Below, piece by piece: positions 34,388-44,035 of a stretch of 64,000 bases of DNA. This DNA is from Streptomyces sp. MNU76. GTDB lineage: Bacteria; Actinomycetota; Actinomycetes; Streptomycetales; Streptomycetaceae. The notes beneath the pieces were generated by a model. It saw only the letters and a program-made list of their open reading frames with translations. It did not search any database and was not told the origin of the DNA. Each line of letters opens with the position of its first letter. Within the stretch, counting starts at the first letter, position 1. The position numbers and the translations under genes were made by a program. The stretch is from NCBI RefSeq assembly GCF_020982545.1, contig NZ_JAJKLK010000001.1, positions 1,302,001-1,366,000 of the forward strand. The letters run 5' to 3'.

Positions 34388-35029
34388 ATGGCCGGCGCGA
34401 TGCGCAAGATGGCGGTCTACCTCGGCCTCGTGGAGGACGATGGGTACGACGGCAGGGGATTCGACCCCGATGACGACTTCGAGCCCGAGCTCGATCCGGA
34501 GCCCGAGCGGGACCACCGCCGGCACGAGCCGGTGCACCAGTCACATCAGTCACATCAGTCCCAAAGGGATGAATCGGTACGAGTGGTGCAGCCCCCGGTG
34601 CAGCGCGAGCCGGTGTCGCACGCCTCTTCGCTCCCCGCGGAATCGGTGCGACCCGCCCGGATCGCGCCCGTGGCGTCCATCACACAAGAACGTTCGAGTC
34701 TGGAGAAGAACGCGCCGGTGATCATGCCCAAGGTCGTGTCCGAACGAGAGCCTTACCGGATCACCACGTTGCACCCGCGGACCTACAACGAGGCCCGTAC
34801 CATCGGGGAACACTTCCGTGAGGGCACCCCGGTGATCATGAATCTGACTGAGATGGACGACACAGATGCGAAGCGACTTGTCGACTTTGCGGCCGGTTTG
34901 GTGTTTGGTCTTCACGGCAGCATCGAGCGGGTGACGCAGAAGGTGTTCCTGTTGTCGCCTGCTAACGTCGATGTCACGGCGGAGGACAAGGCCCGCATCG
35001 CAGAGGGCGGGTTCTTCAACCAGAGCTGA
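34388..35029 (+). CDS. sepF: Cell-division protein SepF
   Basis: 213 residues, GGAGG 9 bases upstream of ATG 34388. SepF tethers FtsZ to the membrane in Gram-positives. N-terminal amphipathic membrane-binding helix ([18 protein letters not shown]), acidic Asp/Glu-rich linker with QSHQSHQS units (9-base repeats near 34537-34563), then the SepF core: [61 protein letters not shown]. It follows yggS by 129 bases. Confidence 0.96.
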   Translation: MAGAMRKMAVYLGLVEDDGYDGRGFDPDDDFEPELDPEPERDHRRHEPVHQSHQSHQSQRDESVRVVQPPVQREPVSHASSLPAESVRPARIAPVASITQERSSLEKNAPVIMPKVVSEREPYRITTLHPRTYNEARTIGEHFREGTPVIMNLTEMDDTDAKRLVDFAAGLVFGLHGSIERVTQKVFLLSPANVDVTAEDKARIAEGGFFNQS

Positions 35030-35089
35030 GACGTACGACCGAAAACAGCGGTAGAGCAACACGGCATTGGGGAGAGGGAAACACCGAAC

Positions 35090-35386
35090 ATGAGCGTGGT
35101 CTTGACGATCCTCTACATCGCGCTGACGGTGTTCTTCATCGTGTTGATCTTCCGGTTGGTCATGGACTACGTCTTCCAGTTCGCCCGCTCATGGCAACCC
35201 GGCAAGGCGATGGTGGTCGTTCTGGAGGCCACCTACACTGTCACCGATCCACCGCTCAAGCTTCTGCGGCGGTTCATTCCGCCGCTGCGTCTCGGGGGCG
35301 TGGCGCTCGACCTGTCCTTCTTCGTGCTGATGATCATCGTTTTCATCCTGCGTGCGGTGGTAGCCAGCGGGATGGGAGCGGTGTGA
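35090..35386 (+). CDS. YggT-family membrane protein
   Basis: 98 residues with two membrane segments (VLTILYIALTVFFIVLIFRLV; GVALDLSFFVLMIIVFILRAVV) and the YggT core YTVTDPPLKLLRRFIPPLRLG between them. GGAGAGGG precedes ATG 35090. Conserved between sepF and divIVA in actinobacteria (YlmG); a role in division or membrane organisation is proposed for the family, not proven. Confidence 0.93.
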   Translation: MSVVLTILYIALTVFFIVLIFRLVMDYVFQFARSWQPGKAMVVVLEATYTVTDPPLKLLRRFIPPLRLGGVALDLSFFVLMIIVFILRAVVASGMGAV

Positions 35387-35432
35387 GAGATGCGGTCTTG
35401 CCGAATGCCGACGACTACGTTGAGGTGAAGAG

Positions 35433-36692
35433 ATGCCGTTGACCCCCGAGGACGTGCGGAACAAGCAGTTCACGACCGTCCGCCTCCGAGAAGGCTATGA
35501 CGAGGACGAGGTCGATGCCTTCCTCGATGAGGTCGAAGCCGAACTGACGCGGCTGCTTCGCGAGAACGAGGACCTGCGCGCCAAACTGGCCGCGGCCACG
35601 CGCGCCGCTGCCCAGAACCAGCAGAACATGCGCAAGCCGCCGGAGCCGCAGGACCAGCAGGGCGGCATGCAGCAACAGGGTGGCATGCAGCAGGGCGGCA
35701 TGCAGCAACAGGGCGGTATGCAGCAACAGGGCGGTATGCAGCAGCAGGGTATGCGAGGTCCCGGTGGACCCGTACCCGCCGGCATATCGGGCCCGCCGCA
35801 GCAGATGGGGGGCCCCATGGGTGGCCCGCCCCAGCTGCCGAGCGGTGCTCCGCAGCTGCCCGCCGGCCCCGGTGGCCAGGGTGGGCAGCAGGGTCCCGGC
35901 CCGATGGGTCAGGGACCGATGGGCCAGGGCCCCATGGGTCAGGGCCAGATGCAGCCGCAGATGGGCCAGGGCCAGATGGGCCAGGGTCCCATGGGCGGCC
36001 AGCCTCCCATGCAGCAGATGGGTGGCCCGATGGGCGGCCCCATGGGTGGTCCGATGGGCGGCCCCGGTCAGGGTCCCGGCGGCGACAGCGCCGCGCGCGT
36101 GCTCTCGCTGGCCCAGCAGACCGCCGACCAGGCGATCGCCGAGGCCCGTTCCGAGGCCAACAAGATCGTCGGTGAGGCCCGTAGCCGCGCCGAGGGTCTG
36201 GAGCGGGACGCCCGTGCCAAGGCCGACGCGCTGGAGCGGGACGCGCAGGAGAAGCACCGCGTCGCGATGGGCTCCCTGGAGTCCGCCCGCGCCACGCTGG
36301 AGCGCAAGGTCGAGGACCTGCGTGGCTTCGAGCGCGAGTACCGCACGCGTCTGAAGTCCTACCTGGAGTCGCAGCTGCGTCAGCTGGAGACCCAGGCGGA
36401 CGACTCGCTGGCCCCGCCGCGTACCCCGGCGACCGCGTCGCTGCCGCCGTCCCCGGCGCCCTCCATGGCTCCGGCCGGCGCGAGCGCCCCGTCGTACGGC
36501 GGCAACCCGGGCGGCATGGGTGGAGGCATGGGCGGTGCCCCGGCTCCGGCCGCGCCCTCCTACGGCGGTCAGCAGCAGATGTCTCCGGCCATGACCCAGC
36601 CGATGGCTCCGGTCCGGCCGCAGGGCCCCTCTCCGATGGGGCAGGCTCCCTCGCCGATGCGTGGGTTCCTCATCGACGAGGACGACAACTGA
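35433..36692 (+). CDS. divIVA: DivIVA polar growth protein (Wag31-like)
   Basis: 419 residues. Coiled-coil scaffold that marks hyphal tips and directs apical growth; essential in Streptomyces. N-terminal membrane/curvature domain [35 protein letters not shown], first coiled coil (~35-60), a ~150-residue Met/Gln/Gly/Pro linker, second long coiled coil ([20 protein letters not shown] to [16 protein letters not shown], ~225-325), and a low-complexity tail ending [14 protein letters not shown]. The linker is longer than in most non-Streptomyces homologues. Followed by a strong terminator. Confidence 0.97.
   Translation: MPLTPEDVRNKQFTTVRLREGYDEDEVDAFLDEVEAELTRLLRENEDLRAKLAAATRAAAQNQQNMRKPPEPQDQQGGMQQQGGMQQGGMQQQGGMQQQGGMQQQGMRGPGGPVPAGISGPPQQMGGPMGGPPQLPSGAPQLPAGPGGQGGQQGPGPMGQGPMGQGPMGQGQMQPQMGQGQMGQGPMGGQPPMQQMGGPMGGPMGGPMGGPGQGPGGDSAARVLSLAQQTADQAIAEARSEANKIVGEARSRAEGLERDARAKADALERDAQEKHRVAMGSLESARATLERKVEDLRGFEREYRTRLKSYLESQLRQLETQADDSLAPPRTPATASLPPSPAPSMAPAGASAPSYGGNPGGMGGGMGGAPAPAAPSYGGQQQMSPAMTQPMAPVRPQGPSPMGQAPSPMRGFLIDEDDN
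35661..35756 (+). repeat. MQQQGG-coding tandem repeat in divIVA
   Basis: Five to six ~18-base units (GGCATGCAGCAACAGGGT and variants, one shortened to 15 bases) encode [11 protein letters not shown] in the DivIVA linker. GQGPMG/GGPMG repeats follow to about 36070. Confidence 0.75.
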
Positions 36693-36727
36693 CGACTACT
36701 GGTACGCCGTAGGCGTCGGCAGCGTTC

Positions 36728-36768
36728 AGGGCGGGGCCCCGGATTTTGATCCGGGGCCCCGCCCTTTT
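36728..36768 (+). terminator. Rho-independent terminator of divIVA
   Basis: Perfect 17-bp stem (36728-36744 with 36749-36765), 4-base loop TTTG, then TTT. Starts 36 bases past the divIVA stop. The best canonical terminator in the window. Confidence 0.9.
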
Positions 36769-37120
36769 GCTGTGCGCGGGCGGGGCGTGGTGGGGGCAGG
36801 TGTCCTGCGTACGCAACGCCGAAGGCCTGGGTCGCCGAGATTTTCGGGCTCCAGGCCTTCGGGGTGCGCGGTGGCTGTCGCGGGACGGGTCGGGGGCGCT
36901 TGCCGGCGCTGACAGGGCGCCGCTGCGCCCACCCTCCCCACTCTCGGCTTCGCTCGAGCGGGAGGTGCCCCGTCGCCCCAGCGGCACGATTGCCCGCAGC
37001 TGGGGACAGCTGAGCCCGTGCCCCTTCAGGGGCACGGGGAACTGCGCGATCAGCCGCATCTCGGCCGCAGCGCGAGGACGGCCTTGCCGGGCAGGGCGTG
37101 GCCCGGCCCGGCGCGGGACG
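36769..37120. other. 352-base gap between divIVA terminator and ileS stop
   Basis: No credible gene. The segment around 36930-36975 (CACTCTCGGCTTCGCTCGAG, then GCGGGAGG) resembles a dispersed Streptomyces intergenic repeat I recall; not verified here. Copy 2 of the 5881-5918 repeat lies at 37014-37055. Confidence 0.6.
37014..37055 (-). repeat. Dispersed GC-rich intergenic repeat, copy 2
   Basis: Read on the minus strand it begins GGCTGATCGCGCAGTTCCCC, then GTGCCCCTGAAGGGGCAC, a small hairpin. About 31 of 38 bases match the plus-strand copy at 5881-5918. Confidence 0.6.
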
Positions 37121-40100
37121 TCACGCCTTGCGCAGGCTGAAGGTCAGCGTCAGTGCCTCGTCCGTGAAGGGCTTGCCGAACGTGTCGTCGGCCTCGCCGG
37201 AGGCGAAGTCCGTCGCGAGGACCTCGTCCGCGATCAGGCCCGAGTGCTCGGTCAGCGCCGCGGTCACCGCCGGGTCCGTCGCCGTCCAGCGGAGCGCGAT
37301 CCGGTCGGCCACGTCGAGGCCGCTGTTCTTGCGGGCCTCCTGGATGAGCCGGATGGCGTCCCGGGCGAGGCCGGCCCGGCGGAGTTCCTCCGTGATCTCC
37401 AGGTCGAGGGCGACCGTCGCACCGGAGTCGGAGGCCACCGACCAGCCCTCGCGGGGGGTCTCCGTGATGATGACCTCGTCAGGGGCGAGGGTGACGGTCT
37501 CGCCGTCGACCTCGACCGTCGCCGTGCCCTCACGCAGGGCCAGGGACAGGGCAGCCGCGTCGGCGTTCGCCACGGCCTTGGCCACGTCCTGGACGCGCTT
37601 GCCGAAGCGCTTGCCCAGCGCGCGGAAGTTGGCCTTGGCGGTGGTGTCCACCAGCGAGCCGCCGACCTCGGAGAGCGAGGCCAGCGAGCTGACGTTCAGC
37701 TCCTCCGTGATCTGCGCGTGCAGCTCGGGGTTCAGGGCGTCGAAGCCCGTCGCCGCCACCAGGGCGCGGGACAGGGGCTGACGGGTCTTGACACCGGACT
37801 CCGCGCGCGTGGCCCGGCCCAGCTCCACCAGGCGGCGGACCAGGACCATCTGCTTCGACAGGTCGGGGTCGATCGCGGAGAGGTCCGCCTCGGGCCAGGA
37901 GGCCAGGTGTACGGACTCGGGGGCGACCGGGGAGACCGGAACGATCAGGTCCTGCCAGACCCGCTCGGTGATGAACGGGGTCAGCGGGGCCATCAGCTTG
38001 GTGACCGTCTCGACGACCTCGTGCAGGGTGCGCAGCGCGGCCTTGTCGCCCTGCCAGAAGCGGCGGCGCGACCGGCGCACGTACCAGTTGGACAGATCGT
38101 CGACGAACGCCGAGAGGAGCTTTCCGGCGCGCTGGGTGTCGTACGCCTCCAGGGCCCCGGTCACCTGGTCGGTGAGGGCGTGCAGCTCCGAGAGCAGCCA
38201 GCGGTCCAGGACCGGGCGGTCGGCCGGGGCCGGGTCCGCCGCGCTGGGCGCCCAGTTCGACGTACGGGCGTACAGGGCCTGGAAGGCGACCGTGTTCCAG
38301 TACGTGAGGAGCGTCTTGCGGACGACCTCCTGGATGGTGCCGTGGCCGACGCGGCGGGCCGCCCAGGGGGAGCCGCCGGCGGCCATGAACCAGCGGACGG
38401 CGTCGGCGCCGTGCTGGTCCATGAGCGGGATGGGCTGCAGGATGTTGCCCAGGTGCTTGGACATCTTGCGGCCGTCCTCGGCGAGGATGTGGCCGAGGCA
38501 GACGACGTTCTCGTACGACGACTTGTCGAAGACCAGGGTGCCGACGGCCATCAGCGTGTAGAACCAGCCGCGGGTCTGGTCGATGGCCTCGCTGATGAAC
38601 TGGGCCGGGTAGCGGGACTCGAAGAGTTCCTTGTTCTTGTACGGGTAGCCCCACTGAGCGAACGGCATCGAGCCCGAGTCGTACCAGGCGTCGATGACCT
38701 CCGGGACGCGCGTGGCCGTGCTGCCGCAGCCGTCCTCGGGGCAGGGGAAGGTGACCGCGTCGATGAACGGGCGGTGCGGGTCCAGCTCCGACTGGTCGGT
38801 GCCGGAGAGCCGGCTCAGCTCCTCGCGGGAGCCGACGCAGGTCAGGTGGTTCTCCTCACAGCGCCAGATCGGCAGCGGTGTGCCCCAGTAGCGGCTGCGG
38901 GAGAGCGCCCAGTCGATGTTGTTGTTCAGCCAGTCGCCGAAGCGGCCGTGCTTGACCGAGTCCGGGAACCAGTTGGTCTTCTCGTTCTCCTGGAGGAGGC
39001 GGTCCTTGACGGCGGTGGTGCGGATGTACCAGGACGGCTGCGCGTAGTAGAGGAGCGCGGTGTGGCAGCGCCAGCAGTGCGGGTAGCTGTGCTCGTACGG
39101 GATGTGCCTGAAGAGCAGGCCACGCTGCTGGAGGTCCTCGGTGAGCTGTTCGTCCGCCTTCTTGAAGAAGACGCCGCCGACGAGGGGGACGTCCTCCTCG
39201 AAGGTGCCGTCGGGGCGGACCGGGTTCACCACGGGCAGGCCGTACGAGCGGCAGACCTTGAGGTCGTCCTCACCGAAGGCGGGGGACTGGTGGACCAGAC
39301 CCGTACCGTCCTCGGTCGTCACGTACTCGGCGTTGACGACGTAGTGCGCCTCGGCCGGGAACTCCACGAGCTCGAACGGACGTTGATAGGTCCAGCGCTC
39401 CATCTCGGCGCCGGTGAAGGTCTGGCCGGTGGTCTGCCAGCCCTCGCCGAGCGCCTTGGCGACGAGCGGCTCGGCGACGACGAGCTTCTCGCTGCCGTCC
39501 GTGGCGACCACGTAGGTGACCTCGGGGTGGGCGGCGACCGCGGTGTTGGACACCAGCGTCCACGGCGTGGTCGTCCACACCAGGAGCGCCGCCTCACCGG
39601 CGAGCGGACCGGAGGTGAGCGGGAAACGGACGTACACCGACGGGTCGACGACCGTCTCGTAGCCCTGCGCCAGCTCGTGGTCCGACAGACCGGTGCCGCA
39701 GCGGGGGCACCAGGGGGCGACGCGGTGGTCCTGGACCAGCAGGCCCTTGTTGAAGATCTCCTTGAGCGACCACCAGACGGACTCGACGTACTCCGGGTCC
39801 ATGGTCCGGTAGGCGTCGTCGAGGTCGACCCAGTAGCCCATGCGGGTCGTGAGCTCGGTGAAGGCGTCGGTGTGCCGGGTCACCGAGTCCCGGCACTTGG
39901 CGTTGAACTCGGCGATGCCGTACGCCTCGATGTCCTTCTTGCCGTTGAAGCCGAGTTCCTTCTCGACCGCCAGCTCCACGGGGAGGCCGTGGCAGTCCCA
40001 GCCGGCCTTGCGGGCCACGTGGTAGCCGCGCATCGTGCGGAAGCGGGGGAAGACGTCCTTGAAGACGCGCGCCTCGATGTGGTGGGCGCCCGGCATGCCG

Positions 40101-40264
40101 TTGGCGGTGGGCGGGCCCTCGTAGAACACCCACTCGGGGCGGCCCTCGGACTGCTCCAGGCTCTTGGCGAAGATCTTCTGCTCGCGCCAGAAGTCGAGCA
40201 CCGCGTGCTCGAGCGCGGGCAGATCGACCTGGGCGGGCACCTGGCGGTACGTCGGCTCTGTCAT
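37121..40264 (-). CDS. ileS: Isoleucyl-tRNA synthetase, IleRS2-like
   Basis: 1047 residues from ATG 40264, with GGAGGAAG upstream; a longer frame runs into the riboswitch and is rejected. Class Ia synthetase that charges tRNA-Ile. HIGH-type motif GPPTANGMPGAHHIEARVFK (~45-64), editing domain (WTTTPWTLVSNTAVAAHPEV), CxxC zinc-type pairs (WCPRCGTGLS; PHCWRCHTALL), KMSKS as RKMSKHLGNILQP, and the C-terminal anticodon domain. The NGxPGxHH and KMSKHLGN forms and the length are those of the eukaryote-like IleRS2 class, often less sensitive to mupirocin; that is family knowledge, not shown for this protein. Regulated by a T-box riboswitch. Confidence 0.97.
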   Translation of the reverse strand: MTEPTYRQVPAQVDLPALEHAVLDFWREQKIFAKSLEQSEGRPEWVFYEGPPTANGMPGAHHIEARVFKDVFPRFRTMRGYHVARKAGWDCHGLPVELAVEKELGFNGKKDIEAYGIAEFNAKCRDSVTRHTDAFTELTTRMGYWVDLDDAYRTMDPEYVESVWWSLKEIFNKGLLVQDHRVAPWCPRCGTGLSDHELAQGYETVVDPSVYVRFPLTSGPLAGEAALLVWTTTPWTLVSNTAVAAHPEVTYVVATDGSEKLVVAEPLVAKALGEGWQTTGQTFTGAEMERWTYQRPFELVEFPAEAHYVVNAEYVTTEDGTGLVHQSPAFGEDDLKVCRSYGLPVVNPVRPDGTFEEDVPLVGGVFFKKADEQLTEDLQQRGLLFRHIPYEHSYPHCWRCHTALLYYAQPSWYIRTTAVKDRLLQENEKTNWFPDSVKHGRFGDWLNNNIDWALSRSRYWGTPLPIWRCEENHLTCVGSREELSRLSGTDQSELDPHRPFIDAVTFPCPEDGCGSTATRVPEVIDAWYDSGSMPFAQWGYPYKNKELFESRYPAQFISEAIDQTRGWFYTLMAVGTLVFDKSSYENVVCLGHILAEDGRKMSKHLGNILQPIPLMDQHGADAVRWFMAAGGSPWAARRVGHGTIQEVVRKTLLTYWNTVAFQALYARTSNWAPSAADPAPADRPVLDRWLLSELHALTDQVTGALEAYDTQRAGKLLSAFVDDLSNWYVRRSRRRFWQGDKAALRTLHEVVETVTKLMAPLTPFITERVWQDLIVPVSPVAPESVHLASWPEADLSAIDPDLSKQMVLVRRLVELGRATRAESGVKTRQPLSRALVAATGFDALNPELHAQITEELNVSSLASLSEVGGSLVDTTAKANFRALGKRFGKRVQDVAKAVANADAAALSLALREGTATVEVDGETVTLAPDEVIITETPREGWSVASDSGATVALDLEITEELRRAGLARDAIRLIQEARKNSGLDVADRIALRWTATDPAVTAALTEHSGLIADEVLATDFASGEADDTFGKPFTDEALTLTFSLRKA

Positions 40265-40274
40265 GAGCGGGCTT

Positions 40275-40566
40275 CCTCCAACGGACTTGCTGCCTTCCGT
40301 CGGAGGGACGAGAGCTTCGATCCTTCGTACGCCGTGTGCGGCGCGCTCCCGCGGTACCACCCTCCTTGGCCCGCCTGCGCGCCGTGTGCGCCGGTGAGCC
40401 CCCTCATTGAGGTCGCGATGCCGGGTCTACTCGCCACGTCCCACGGACTGCGCCATGCGGTGCGGCTTTCTTCCGGCGGCTCCGGGGTGATCTTCACATC
40501 GCGCTCGCCCCCGGGCTTCCACCGTCCCCGGGTCGCTCTGGGCTGCGTACGACGCTACTCGTCCCC
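40275..40566 (-). promoter_or_regulatory. T-box riboswitch, isoleucine, translational type
   Basis: The minus-strand leader of ileS carries the conserved T-box AGGGTGGTACCGCGG (40349-40363), which senses the uncharged tRNA acceptor end. Upstream are the actinobacterial stem I block AGAGCGACCCGGGG (about 40525-40538) and a putative ATC isoleucine specifier (40489-40491, in GTGAAGATCACC). Downstream, CCTCCGACGGA (40296-40306) pairs with TCCGTTGGAGG (40275-40285), burying the ileS ribosome site GGAGG. No terminator replaces it, so control is of translation: uncharged tRNA-Ile should free the ribosome site. Confidence 0.92.
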
Positions 40567-40913
40567 ATCCACGCTTCTCGCTCCGCCCAGTGTACGGCGC
40601 CGTACGGACAGCGGCCGACCGGATTTCCGGCGGCCGTGGGAGGGGCTCGGCGGGACCTCGGCCGGGGTTGTCGGGCGGGAGCGGGGTGACCTGCGCGATG
40701 ACCCGAATGGAGCGGGTGGGGCCTCCGGATCCTGGGACGTGCGGCGTGGCGGAATACCCGGCGGGGAGCTGGGCACAACGCTTGCAGGCTCGTCGCGCGA
40801 CGGTCGTGGGGTGGGCGGAATGGGTGGTCTGCCCCGTTGCCGCGGGACTCGGGTCGATTTATCGTCCCAGCACGATACGCGTGCAAGATCACAATATGTG
40901 AAGGGGCGCGGCC
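40567..40913. other. Divergent promoter gap between ileS and the dksA-like gene
   Basis: 347 bases. A TACACT -10-like box for ileS lies at 40589-40594 on the minus strand, overlapping the palindrome GTACGGCGCCGTAC (40592-40605). No -35 box is clear. The AT-richer stretch 40850-40900 probably holds the promoter of the plus-strand gene. No coding sequence is supported. Confidence 0.45.
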
Positions 40914-41825
40914 ATGGTGGCGAAGAAGACCGCCGTACAGCAGTCGGCGTCCGGCAGATCCACGGTGGCCTCCGGCGGTGGGGACGAGGGGCAGAAGGCC
41001 GAGGCGGTGAAGGCGGCCGGCAAGAAGAGGGTGGCGAAGAAGGCGGTGGCCACGAAGGCGGGGGCGAAGAAGGCGGGGGCGAAGCGCGCGGTGACCAGGA
41101 AGAACGCGGCCGCGAAGTCGGTCGCGGGCGAAGCGGTCGCCGGGAAGTCGGTCGCCGAGAAGTCCGGTGTCGGGAAATCGGGCGTCGGGAAGTCGGCGGG
41201 CAGGAAGTCGGTCGGTGGTGAGTCGGCCGTCGGGAAGACCGCGGCCAAGAAGACGACGGCCAAGAAGAGCACCTCTGCGACGAAGAGCACGGTCAAGAAG
41301 GCGGGCGCGGCCGAGGCCGCCGAGACGACGGGAGCCACGACGGTGGTTGCGAAGAACACTCCTGGTACGGCTACGGCGGCGAAGAAGAAGCCCACCGCCG
41401 TCCCCAAGGCACGGCCCGCCGCGGTGGAGGCCGGCGAGCTCGCGGTACGCCCCGGCGAGGATCCCTGGAGCCCCGACGAGGTGGACGAGGCCCGGACGGA
41501 GCTGCAGTCCGAGGCGATGCGGCTGAGGACCGAGCTGGAGGCCTCCGAGCGGGCCCTGACGGGTCTGATGCGGGACTCCGGGGACGGCGCGGGCGACGAC
41601 CAGGCCGACACCGGGGCCAAGAACATCACGCGCGAGCACGAGCTGTCCCTCGCCCACAACGCGCGCGAGATGCTCGACCAGACCGAGCGCGCCCTCCACC
41701 GGCTCGCCTCGGGCACCTACGGTCTCTGCGAGAACTGCGGCAATCCGATCGGAAAGGCGCGAATGCAGGCTTTCCCCCGGGCCACACTGTGCGTCGAGTG
41801 CAAGCAGAAGCAGGAACGCCGCTAG
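40914..41825 (+). CDS. DksA/TraR zinc-finger protein with histone H1-like N-terminal tail
   Basis: 303 residues, AAGGGG 8 bases before ATG 40914. The last ~115 residues are DksA/TraR-like: WSPDEVDEARTELQSEAMRL coiled coil, then ASGTYGLCENCGNPIGKARM and PRATLCVECKQ, a four-Cys zinc finger (CxxC...CxxC). The first ~170 residues are Lys/Ala/Val-rich (AGKKRVAKKAVATKAGAKKA, SVAEKSGVGKSGVGKS), like eukaryotic H1 or mycobacterial HupB tails. Most actinobacterial DksA-like proteins near ileS have such a tail; it may bind DNA. Role on RNA polymerase is inference; the family Asp-Asp tip pair is not obvious. Confidence 0.88.
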   Translation: MVAKKTAVQQSASGRSTVASGGGDEGQKAEAVKAAGKKRVAKKAVATKAGAKKAGAKRAVTRKNAAAKSVAGEAVAGKSVAEKSGVGKSGVGKSAGRKSVGGESAVGKTAAKKTTAKKSTSATKSTVKKAGAAEAAETTGATTVVAKNTPGTATAAKKKPTAVPKARPAAVEAGELAVRPGEDPWSPDEVDEARTELQSEAMRLRTELEASERALTGLMRDSGDGAGDDQADTGAKNITREHELSLAHNAREMLDQTERALHRLASGTYGLCENCGNPIGKARMQAFPRATLCVECKQKQERR

Positions 41826-41906
41826 CGATCGCCGACTGAGCCGCTGGTCCGCGGCGGGCGTGTCGTACCTTTGTCCTCAGTCAGGAACCTAGGTTGAGGG
41901 ACTCAC

Positions 41907-42515
41907 GTGGCAGAGGCGGAGCGCATCATCGGTACGCCGGATATTCCAGACGCGGCGGGGACCGACCCGGAGCAGTCCGACGGCGGCGACGCCGCGGCGC
42001 AGCGGACCGAGGCGGCGGCCGAGCCGCGCGGGCGGCGCCGGATCGCCGTGCTGTTCGGGGTCGCCGCGCTGGCGTACGCGCTCGACCTGGTCAGCAAGAT
42101 GATCGTGGTCGCGAAGCTGGAGCACCACGAGCCGATCGAGATCATCGGAGACTGGCTGAAGTTCGAGGCGATCCGCAACGCGGGCGCGGCCTTCGGCTTC
42201 GGCGAGGCCTTCACGATCATCTTCACGGTGATCGCGGCGATCGTGATCGTGGTGATCGCCCGGCTCGCCCGCAAGCTCTACAGCCTGCCCTGGGCGATCG
42301 CGCTCGGTCTGCTGCTCGGCGGCGCGCTGGGCAACCTCACCGACCGGGTCTTCCGGTCGCCGGGTGTCTTCGAGGGCGCGGTCGTCGACTTCATCGCGCC
42401 GAAGGGCTTCGCGGTCTTCAACCTCGCGGATTCGGCCATCGTGTGCGGCGGCATCCTGATCGTGCTGCTGTCGTTCCGGGGGCTCGACCCGGACGGGACC
42501 GTCCACAAGGACTGA
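41907..42515 (+). CDS. lspA: Lipoprotein signal peptidase
   Basis: 202 residues, GTG start. Signal peptidase II cleaves prolipoprotein signal peptides in the membrane. Four helices ([73 protein letters not shown]) and the two catalytic aspartates: LGNLTDRVF (~138-146) and [10 protein letters not shown] (~171-180). Also [11 protein letters not shown], the family's NxGxxF motif. The first ~45 residues are an acidic, disordered extension not found in most LspA. Upstream of rluD on the same strand. Confidence 0.96.
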   Translation: MAEAERIIGTPDIPDAAGTDPEQSDGGDAAAQRTEAAAEPRGRRRIAVLFGVAALAYALDLVSKMIVVAKLEHHEPIEIIGDWLKFEAIRNAGAAFGFGEAFTIIFTVIAAIVIVVIARLARKLYSLPWAIALGLLLGGALGNLTDRVFRSPGVFEGAVVDFIAPKGFAVFNLADSAIVCGGILIVLLSFRGLDPDGTVHKD

Positions 42516-42619
42516 GTCCACGGGGGCGAGGGCGGGGCCCGGGCGGGTCCGAGACGGGGCCGACCGGGTTTTCCACAGGCGCGGTCGGGCGTGTCGTGAC
42601 GGTCCGGCATACTCGTCGG

Positions 42620-43564
42620 GTGAGCACGATTCCCGAGATCCGTACCCTGCCCGTGCCCGACGGCCTGGAGGGCGAGCGCGTCGACGCCGCCATCTCCCGC
42701 ATGTTCGGCTTCTCCCGCACCAAGGCGGCCGAGCTCGCCGCCGCGGGGAAGGTCACGGTCGACGGGTCGGTGGTCGGCAAGTCGGAGCGGGTGCACGGCG
42801 GGGCCTGGCTGGAGGTCGAGATGCCGCAGGCGCCCGCCCCGGTGCAGGTCGTCGCCGAGCCGGTCGAGGGCATGGAGATCGTGCACGACGACGACGACGT
42901 GGTCGTGATCGTCAAGCCGGTCGGTGTGGCCGCGCACCCCAGCCCCGGCTGGTCCGGGCCCACCGTGATCGGCGGGCTCGCTGCCGCCGGGTACCGGATC
43001 TCGACGTCCGGTGCCGCCGAGCGCCAGGGCATCGTGCACCGGCTCGACGTGGGCACCTCGGGCCTCATGGTGGTCGCCAAGTCGGAGTACGCGTACACCT
43101 CCCTGAAGCGCCAGTTCAAGGAGCGGACGGTCGACAAGCGGTACCACGCGCTGGTCCAGGGCCACCCCGACCCGACGAGCGGCACCATCGACGCGCCCAT
43201 CGGACGGCATCCGAACCACGACTACAAGTGGGCCGTCACCGCCGAGGGCAAGCCGTCGGTCACGCACTACGACCTCATCGAGGCGTTCCGTGCCGCCTCC
43301 CTGCTCGACATCAAGCTGGAGACCGGGCGCACCCACCAGATCCGCGTCCACATGTCCGCCCACCGGCACCCTTGCGTCGGCGACCTGACGTACGGCGCCG
43401 ATCCGACGCTCGCCAAGCGGCTCGGCATCACCCGCCAGTGGCTGCAGGCCGTCCGGCTCGGCTTCGAGCACCCCGGGGACGGGAGCTGGGTCGAGTTCGA
43501 GTGCGACTACCCGGCGGATCTGCAGAAGGCCCTGGACAAGGTCCGGGAGGAGACGTACGCGTGA
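42620..43564 (+). CDS. RluA/RluD-family rRNA pseudouridine synthase
   Basis: 314 residues, GTG 42620. N-terminal S4 domain ([39 protein letters not shown]), then the catalytic domain with [19 protein letters not shown], whose Asp attacks uridine (~144-162), [11 protein letters not shown], and [19 protein letters not shown]. RluD-type enzymes modify 23S rRNA helix 69 in ribosome assembly; which uridine is targeted here is not seen. No ribosome site is clear before the GTG. The stop overlaps the next gene's GTG (GTGA). Confidence 0.93.
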   Translation: MSTIPEIRTLPVPDGLEGERVDAAISRMFGFSRTKAAELAAAGKVTVDGSVVGKSERVHGGAWLEVEMPQAPAPVQVVAEPVEGMEIVHDDDDVVVIVKPVGVAAHPSPGWSGPTVIGGLAAAGYRISTSGAAERQGIVHRLDVGTSGLMVVAKSEYAYTSLKRQFKERTVDKRYHALVQGHPDPTSGTIDAPIGRHPNHDYKWAVTAEGKPSVTHYDLIEAFRAASLLDIKLETGRTHQIRVHMSAHRHPCVGDLTYGADPTLAKRLGITRQWLQAVRLGFEHPGDGSWVEFECDYPADLQKALDKVREETYA

Positions 43565-44035
43565 GCCCCGTACCGGTGTCCTACGAGGTGCGCGTCGCCG
43601 ACGGCCCCGGCGATCGCGAGGCGTGCTTCGCGGTGCGCAAGGAGGTCTTCGTCGTCGAGCAGGGGGTGCCGGAGGACCTGGAGTACGACGCGTACGACGC
43701 CGGGGCCGTGCACGTCCTCGCCGTACGGGACGACGGGGTGCCCCTCGGGGCCGGGCGGCTGCTGTACGGGGAGGCCGCCGCCTGCAAGACCGGAGGGGGT
43801 TCGGGGTCGGGTCCCTGGGGCGGCTCGCGGTCGTGCCGGAGGCCGAGGGCTGGGCGTCGGGGTCGCGCTGGTGCGGGCCGTCGAGGAGGCGGCCCGGGAG
43901 CGCGGGCTGACCGAGGTGGACCTGGGGGCGCAGACACACGCGCTGGGTTTCTACGAGCGGCTGGGGTATGCGGCGTACGGACCGGAGTTCCTGGACGCGG
44001 GCATACCTCATCGCGCGATGCGGCGCAGGCTTTGA
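43561..44035 (+). pseudogene. GNAT acetyltransferase, two apparent single-base deletions
   Basis: Starts at GTG 43561. The first ~80 codons (FAVRKEVFVVEQGVPEDLEY, DAGAVHVLAVRDDGVPLGAG) are GNAT N-terminal (ElaA/YjaB-like). Frame is lost at the G run 43803-43806 and again at 43843-43845. Restoring one base at each gives VGSLGRLAVVPEA, RGLGVGVALVRAVEEAARER (acetyl-CoA loop) and THALGFYERLGYAAYGPEFL to TGA 44033-44035, 158 residues. Substrate unknown. As in thiE, losses in G/C runs argue for sequencing error. The stop lies at the start of a 17-base tandem repeat. Confidence 0.8.

Noticed and set aside
35661..36070. CRISPR-like regularity
   Set aside because: Protein-coding repeats of divIVA ([11 protein letters not shown]); no unique spacers.
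36746..41221. 1491-codon plus-strand frame
   Set aside because: Antisense to ileS and crosses the terminator and T-box; no protein similarity.
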